Part shown: piece by piece, positions 57,374 to 64,000 of the stretch
Position numbering within the stretch: the first letter of the stretch is position 1
Layout of the letters: each line of letters begins with the position of its first letter
Source: Tubulanus polymorphus
Lineage: Eukaryota > Nemertea > Palaeonemertea > Tubulaniformes > Tubulanidae
Reading direction: 5' to 3'
DNA length: 64,000 nt
Assembly (NCBI RefSeq): GCF_964204645.1
Contig: NC_134025.1
Coordinates: 868,001-932,000 of the forward strand
Translations under genes and position numbers: made by a program
Notes under the pieces: model-generated
What the model was told of the DNA's origin: nothing
The model's input: the letters and a program-made list of their open reading frames with translations, nothing else
Databases searched by the model: none

Positions 57374-57845
57374 CTGAGGGTAAATTCATCATTGATGAAA
57401 CTACTCTCAGGATCATCATTAAAACAATGAATGAACTGAGGGTAAATTCATCATTGTTGAAATCACTCTCAGGATCATCATTGAAACAATGAATGAACTG
57501 AGGGTAAATTCATCATTGTTGAAATTACTCTCAGGATCATTATTGAAACAATGAATGAACTGAGGGTAAATTCATCATTGTTGAAATCACTCTCAGGATC
57601 ATCATTAAAACAATGAATGAACTGAGGGTAAATTCATCATTGTTGAAATTACTCTCAGGATCATCATTAAAACAATGAATAAACTGAGGGTAAATTCATC
57701 ATTGATGAAATTACTCTCAGGATCATTATTGAAACAATGAATGAACTGAGGGTAAATTCATCATTGTTGAAATTACTCTCAGGATCATCATTAAAACAAT
57801 GAATGAACTGAGGGTAAATTCATCATTGTTGAAATTACTCTCAGT
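57374..57845. repeat. 62-bp x 8 array of palindromic units
   Basis: Copies start at 57374, 57436, 57498, 57560, 57622, 57684, 57746 and 57808. In each, CTGAGGGTAAATTCATCA faces its near-complement ending TTACTCTCAG, so every unit can fold. Diverged relatives lie at ~57245 and ~57990. Confidence 0.93.
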
Positions 57846-58811
57846 TCATTGAAAATATTTTAGTGTTAACAGCAGTTTTGATTACTCCCTTGTTTTCTTG
57901 TTATTGATAATTACATCAGAAGTTATAGAATAGATGATTTAATTTTTATTGTTCGATGAACTTGCAGTTAATTAGATTAATTAATAATAAAATTACTCTC
58001 AGGTCATTGAACCATAATCTTTTTAACGTTATCTTAATTAAGGATCTAGGGTTTTTATACTAAAATAAGATTGTTATTTTACTTTTTCTTAGGTTTACTG
58101 TTAGGGAATTTTTCTTTTCTTTTTTTTAGTTTTTAGACTTTTCATTTTTTGGGTTTTTTCTAGATTCTAATTTTTTTCCAACACTTGGGACCTAAGTGTG
58201 TTCACTTTTCATCCGTCATTTTTCTGTTTTGAAAACTTTTCAATGGATTGTCTTGAGATTTGGTTTATGCACATATCTACCCTAGATTCATCTGCAGCCC
58301 AAAAACTGACAGAGAATCAAGATAGCTGACTGGTGGTCATTTTCATTGGCCAAAATGAGCACTTTTACAGATTTGAAGTGTTTTCAAGGGAAGTTTTGAA
58401 GATGTCTTCAACAATTGATGTTAAATATGGATACGTATGCCCCCAGGGCCCATCATCATTAGAATTATTGGGTTGTTGACATTTGATAAGCGTAAGCCAT
58501 TGTTATAGGACACCACTTACATGGAATCAGGCTTACACCATTTTCTGTTCTTCATCTTCATCAGGGGAATTGAACTATAGACAATATTTCTCATTAGTTT
58601 TGGTACCTATGCATTTTAATGCAATCAATTGCAAATTTTTAGCATTGGTTTTTGTTATGTTTACCAGGGGCATAAAATATTGAAATTGTCCGATTGTCAA
58701 GCAATTTCACCGAGTGGGCAAGGTGTCCGTGCACCTCTAGTTTTTCTCTTTTTTTCACTGCTTTCAAGGTTCTCGTACACATTTCATATTTACATGCAGC
58801 TTTTTCATTCA

Positions 58812-59175
58812 ATATATATCAATATCATCCTCACTTGCCAGGTTTTAATTGTCGTCTGCCGAAGCTCATGCCAACATAAACCCCGGCTGCCAACTCTTCA
58901 TTGGTCTCTTACGTTGCTCAAGATTTCTTTGGTAGACAGGTTACCACTGAGCGGCCACTAGTCTTTATATCTATGTTTCGCCGGCAGATTCGCTACACAT
59001 CTGATTGACTAGATAAAAAGACTGGTGGCCGCTTAGCAGCAACCTGTCGACCCGAGATATCTTGGACAATGTAAGAGACCAATGTAGGGTTTGTGACCAG
59101 GGTTTATGTAAGCGTGAGTGCCGGTGGGCGGCAATAAAACCCTGGTGATTGAGGATGTACATATCAACACACAAA
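58812..59175. mobile_element. fold-back element with ~140-bp inverted arms
   Basis: The left arm (~58825-58966) and the reverse complement of the right arm (~59016-59160) share CATTGGTCTCTTAC, GACAGGTT and GCGGCCAC-AGTCTTT blocks at the same spacing. A ~50-bp spacer separates them. Confidence 0.75.
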
Positions 59176-60219
59176 AGCCCAATATAATAGGCAGCATTAT
59201 TATTGTGAGGTGAACCTGGCCTAATATACCGCGCGGTAAAAACCACTCTTTCTGTGGTTGTGTAGTACCAGTAATTGATGATCATCGAGTGAGTGATTGG
59301 CCTGGCCCAGTTATTCCATTCCGAAATCACTTGGGTTCCGATTATGATTGACAAAGTATTTCATCAAATTGATCGACACATTTTATCAGTACTTGTACAA
59401 ATTGTAAATATATAAATAGCTTTTTATTTATATATATTATATTTCTTTTTTGATTTTTTTATTGATTTTGATTTCTACTTTAAATATTTTTAGATATCTT
59501 TTTAACTTAAGATTTTAATGATTATTTAAACATTTCAAATATTATCTTAAAACTTTTTAATTTTCTAAACTTCATAATACCTATACATCAAATCAAACTA
59601 TTTTAGATTTAATTGATAATTAATATTTTTAATTCTATTGAATGATTTTGATATTCAAAACAACAGAATGAATGCATTCAATCTTAGTTCGATACTGATA
59701 TTGATACTGATTATTGTTTTAACGACATTTTAACCTATAAGTTTGGAGCATTGATATTATTTCATTGCATTAGTCCTGCCTCCTTATTTATGGCTGATGG
59801 TTGATTTCAGATTTACAGCTTCTGATAATAATAATATTAATTCAATGCTACGTTCTGTTTTGTTGGTTATATTTCATACGAACGTTTTTAAGGATGACTT
59901 ATTGTCGAATTGATATTTGGTAGTGCAGAGGTTGAAATAATTAGGCCTACAGGTATATAATTATATAGAATTATCTGAAAAACCTAACATATAAGTAGTA
60001 TTGCTAGTGTCCCTCTATTTTCAAGTTGTCCTGTGGTACGACTTTAAACTGCCTCTTTTAAACAATACGTTTTATCCATACATTTTATCAGTGATTTTTA
60101 TCTATTTGTCCTGTGGTACGACGTTAAACTGCCTCTTTTTAACCATTTTTTTATTGTTTTTACCCATATGTTTTATTGTTTTTATCATATGTTTTATCGT
60201 TTTTATCACCCCTTCTTTT

Positions 60220-60565
60220 TCTACCTTTCTCTATTCTTTCCCTCCCTGTCTCTATCCTTTCACTCTCTGTCTCTATCCTTTCCCTCTCTGTCTCTATCCT
60301 TTCCCTCCCTGTCTCTATCCTTTCACTCTCTCTATCCTTTCCCCCTCTTTCTCTAACCCACTAACTCTCTTCCTCTTTCTCTAACCCACTAACTCTCTCC
60401 CTCTTTCTCTAACCCACTAACTTTCTCTTCCTCTTTCTCTAACCCACTAACTCTCTCCTCTCTCTCCTTTCTTCCTCTCACCCCTCTCCTTCATCCTTCC
60501 TCCTCTCTCCCTCCTCTCTCTCTCCTCACTCTCCTATCTCTCTCTTTCTCTTTCTTTCTCTCTAT
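60220..60565. repeat. CT-rich low-complexity tract
   Basis: TCTCTATCCTTTCCCTCC, CTCTAACCCACTAACT and CTCTCTC variants. Open frames here are artefacts. Confidence 0.9.
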
Positions 60566-60785
60566 CTTGTAAATATTGTAAATTTGTAAATAGTAGTTTT
60601 TATTTCTCTTGTAAATATTGTAAATTTGTAAATAGTAGTTTTCATTTCTCTTGTAAATATTGTAAATTTGTAAATATTAGTTTTTATTTCTCTTGTAAAT
60701 ATTGTAAATTTGTAAATAGTAGTTTTTATTTCTCTTTTTAACTTTCTTGTAAATATTGTAAATTTGTAGATAGTAGTTTGTTTTA
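60565..60785. repeat. ~48-bp tandem repeat
   Basis: Four to five copies of TCTTGTAAATATTGTAAATT followed by TGTAAATAGTAGTTTTTATT. Confidence 0.9.
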
Positions 60786-61179
60786 TTTACTTTTTTAGAG
60801 CCAATTTTAATAGGCCTATACGTAATTTTCATCAGATCTCACTTTATTCAATACAACAGAATGAATGCATTCAATCTTGGTTTCAAACTATTACTTTTCA
60901 CTTTTCACATACATTCGTAGCATTGATTCGTACCATTACATTAGATAAGTCCCTCCTCCTTTTGAATTAATATTTGAAATAAGATTCTAGTTAAGCATAT
61001 AGTAATAAGCGTTTTACATCAAAGACATTTTGTCGCAGGCTGAAGAGCATTTTATATCATATGTTAAGAAACAAGGATTGGAGCAACGATGCTTCCTGTG
61101 ATCTCTGATCTGTTAGCTCACAAGTGCATTTAACCATCACTTGTTTGTGATTGAGTGTACTTTCCCCTCACTGGTTGCA

Positions 61180-62330
61180 TTTCACTTCATTGGTTGCAGC
61201 TATGAACAATCATCTCATTGACTGTGCATACTTCCCCTCACTGCTTGGCACTCCATTGGTTGCAGCTATGAACAATCATCTCATTGACTGTGCATACTTC
61301 CCCCTCACTGGTTGCATTTCACTTCATTGATTGCAGCTATGAACAATCATCCCATTGATTGTGCACTGGTTTGTAATATAATTTCCCCTCACTGGTCGCT
61401 GTTCACTTGATTGATTTCAGCTGTGAACAATCATCTCACTGATTGTGCATACTTTCCCCTCACTGGTTGCAGTTCACTTGATTGGTTGCAGCTATGAACA
61501 ATCATCTCATTAATTGTGCATACTTCCCCCTTACTGGTTGTAACTTCATTGGTTGCAGCTATGAACAATCATCTTAATGATTGAGCTAATTTACCCTTAC
61601 TGGTTTAAAATATAATTTCTCCTTACTGGTTGCAGTTCACTCCATTGGTTGCAGCTATGAACAATCATCTCATCGATTGTGCATACTTCCCCTCACTGGT
61701 TGTTACTTCATTGGTTGCAGCTATGAACAATCATCTCATTGATTGTGCAGACTTCCCCTCACTGGTTGTTACTTCATTGGTTGCAGCTATGAACAATCAT
61801 CTCATTGATTGTGCTTACTTTCCCCTCATTGGTTGCAGTTCACTCCATTGGTTGCAGCTATGAACAATCATCTCATTGATTGTGCATACTTCCCCTCACT
61901 GGTTGGTACTTCATTGGTTGCAGCTATGAACAATCATCTCATTGATTGTGCTTACTTTCCCCTCATTGGTTGCAGTTCACTCCATTGGTTGCAGCTATGA
62001 ACAATCATCTCATTGATTGTGCATACTTCCCCTCACTGGTTGGTACTTCATTGGTTGCAGCTATGAACAATCATCTCATTGATTGTGCATATTTCCCCTC
62101 ACTGGTTGGTACTTCATTGGTTGCAGCTATGAACAATCATCTCATTGATTGTGCTTACTTTCCCCTCACTGGTTGGTACTTCATTGGTTGCAGCTATGAA
62201 CAATCATCTCATTGATTGTGCATACTTTCTCCTCACTGGTTGCAGTTCACTCCATTGGTTGCAGCTATGAAAAATCATCTCATTGATTGTGCATACTTCC
62301 TCTCACTGGTTTGCAGTTTGCAGCTTTGGT
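61180..62330. repeat. ~66-70-bp tandem array
   Basis: About 16 copies of a unit with TTGGTTGCAGCTATGAACAA, TCATCTCATTGATTGTGC and CTTCCCCTCACTGG. The 66-bp units are open in frame (MNNHLIDCAYFPSLVGTSLV), which is an effect of unit length. Confidence 0.93.
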
Positions 62331-63299
62331 TTGATGATGATAAATGCTGGTTTTATCATTGGCTCTATGCGAACAGTTATCAAAATGTTTGAAGCCTTTG
62401 CCAGACATCTTGGGGTTTCGATTGAAATACAGTTTTGTCTCCTCCAGCAAAAGACGTCTTAGATAGGTGTATCGCTACATTTCCTGCAAGACTCCTCTCT
62501 CTCCTCTCTCTCCTCTCTCATCACGAAATAAGTAAGACACAGTTGACTGCTGAATCAATTGATAGTAGCGAACGTTTAGTGTTCAGACACAATGAAAGTG
62601 TGTAAATTACTGCTAAATCAATTGGTGGTGATAAAAGTTAAGCGCTACAAAACACTGAAAGTGGGTGTCTTGAAACAATGATACATGTAATGAAACATTG
62701 ATAGATGTACTGATCTTGTGGTTTGTTCTACCTCCTTCCTCTGCTGCGAGGTGATAAGTCATGTCATTTTTATATACAATATCAAAATCATAGACAATTA
62801 AAATCTTGTGGTGGCATGGCTTCTGCTTTTGTTCTCTATAACTCCAGGTAATGGCCTTGCTATGACATCAAACGAGTATCAACTAAAGAAGATACTCCTT
62901 TCTTCTCCTTTAAAAACGGCAAATACTGTTGTTTGCTACTATGGCAAATACTGTTGTTTGCTACTGCATGTTGCTCATTCCACTCTGTTTAAGGGGTGAT
63001 ATTGAGTTTTGGAGTCTCATCTCCTTCCCTTGCCTTCTTGAATTGTCAAATAGATGTGACTTACAATACTGATTACCACCTTCTTTTAAAACTACATGTT
63101 GCTGATGCTTGCTATCATTCAACTCTGTTTTGGTTTTGATATTGAGTTTAAAACGTTGTGTTAGGTGTACATGCCTCCTCTCTCTCCTCTCTCATCAACA
63201 ATTAAATAGACACTCATTGTTTGAATACCTTTAGTTTTTTGCTGTGGTTTCCTCAATAGAAAAGTTTGAAATTGCTCATTGGTTGCGGCGCATTTCAAA

Positions 63300-64000
63300 C
63301 TATGATAAAGGGGAAATGTTTAAAACACTGAAAGTTGGTAAATTACTGTTGAATGAGTTGATAGTGATGAAAATTAAGTGTTAAAAACATCGTAAGTGGG
63401 TAAATTATTGCTAAATCAATATCTCTTCTTGCCTTCTTCAAATGTCAAAAAGAAATGACATTTACTGAATTTTCAGTGACTTACAACATTTATTGCTGCT
63501 TTATTCAAATACTGTTCATTGCTGACTGCGTGATGATTATTACCCTCTGTCTTAGGGGTGATAATGAGAGTTGTATTTCTGTCCCTTACCTTCTTGAATT
63601 ATTACATTAAACATTATTACATTATTACGTTATTAGATTACACATTATGAACATCTAAAAAACTCGCAAGTTCCTTCTCCATGTTTAATCATTGCACTCT
63701 GTTTAGGGGTGATATTGAATGACTTGATGTAGTTGTTTTGCTGTGGTTTCCAGAATAGGATTGATTGAAATTCCTCGTTTAGTGTTCAAAAACACTGAAA
63801 TTGGGTTAATTACTACGCAATCATTTGGTGGTGATGAAAGATAAGTGTTACAAAACACTGGATGAATTACTGCTAAATCATTTGGTGGTGATGAAAGTTA
63901 AGTGTTACAAAACACTGAGGGTGAATTACTGCTAAATCATTTGGTGGTGATGAAAGTTAAGTGTTACAAAACACTGAGGGTGAATTACTGCTAAGTCATT
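63300..64000. repeat. ~58-bp tandem array running off the window end
   Basis: Regular copies from ~63780 of GTTAAGTGTTACAAAACACT followed by GAATTACTGCTAAATCATTT, with diverged copies from ~63300 and near 62560-62660. The array is incomplete at 64000. Confidence 0.85.

Larger units (their letters stand above)
52880..64000. other. gene-free repeat-rich region
   Basis: No open frame here has splice, compositional or homology support. The region holds the repeats listed separately. 55.6-56.1 kb is a degenerate AT-rich repeat of AACTATTTTATNTGAATTT type; 57.9-58.8 kb and 59.4-60.0 kb show nothing beyond AT-rich sequence. Confidence 0.55.

Noticed and set aside
61630-62215. Overlapping MNNHLIDCAYFP repeat frames
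   Set aside because: Generated by the 66-bp array; no evidence of expression or splicing in the sequence.

Overview
This window is from an animal nuclear genome. It has spliced multi-exon genes with GT/AG introns, phase-consistent exon joins, TATA-type promoters, AATAAA signals, LINE/SINE/MITE relics and many minisatellites. The gene content (a very long CEP192/SPD-2, a CBM20 protein) and the compact introns suggest an invertebrate, probably a lophotrochozoan. I cannot name the species. All gene models were built by eye from splice sites and reading phase, without transcript or database support.

Left part (1-16 kb, + strand). Gene 1 (592-4313, five exons, 800 aa) is an unrecognised coiled-coil protein with 11-residue tandem repeats and two glutamine-rich tracts. 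Gene 2 (8279-15855, three exons, 1441 aa) has an N-terminal CBM20 glycan-binding domain, a very long disordered acidic middle with five ~90-100-residue repeats, and a short lysine/cysteine-rich C-terminus that looks like a lipid anchor. I do not know this architecture; the nearest functional analogy is a glycogen-tethering protein such as STBD1.

Centre (22.2-43.4 kb, - strand). One gene fills 20 kb: the CEP192/SPD-2 centrosome scaffold. I could join 38 coding exons into one open frame of 3265 codons plus stop. The C-terminal third matches vertebrate CEP192 closely. The N-terminal two thirds are longer and more repetitive than in vertebrates. Its introns and 3' end carry many tandem repeats, several placed directly on splice sites or on the stop codon: five in-frame tandem acceptors, a 41-bp acceptor duplication, a last intron made of about 95 acceptor-like 15-mers, and a 51-bp array that repeats the end of the coding sequence with its stop.

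Right part (43.4-64 kb). Gene 3 (+ strand, promoter near 44.77 kb, coding exons 45569-45668 and 51870-52669, 299 aa) is an unrecognised basic/acidic/proline-rich, probably nuclear protein with a textbook CRE-TATA promoter and a CAA-rich leader. Its 6.2-kb intron holds a truncated LINE 3' end, a SINE-like repeat with a MITE nested in it, and a 23-bp minisatellite. From 52.9 to 64 kb I see no gene, only AT-rich sequence, tandem arrays and a fold-back element.

The three + strand genes and CEP192 show no operon-like or functional link. The most unusual material is the CBM20 protein, the splice-site-anchored repeats of CEP192, three hairpins with a hammerhead-like core, and several families of palindromic elements.
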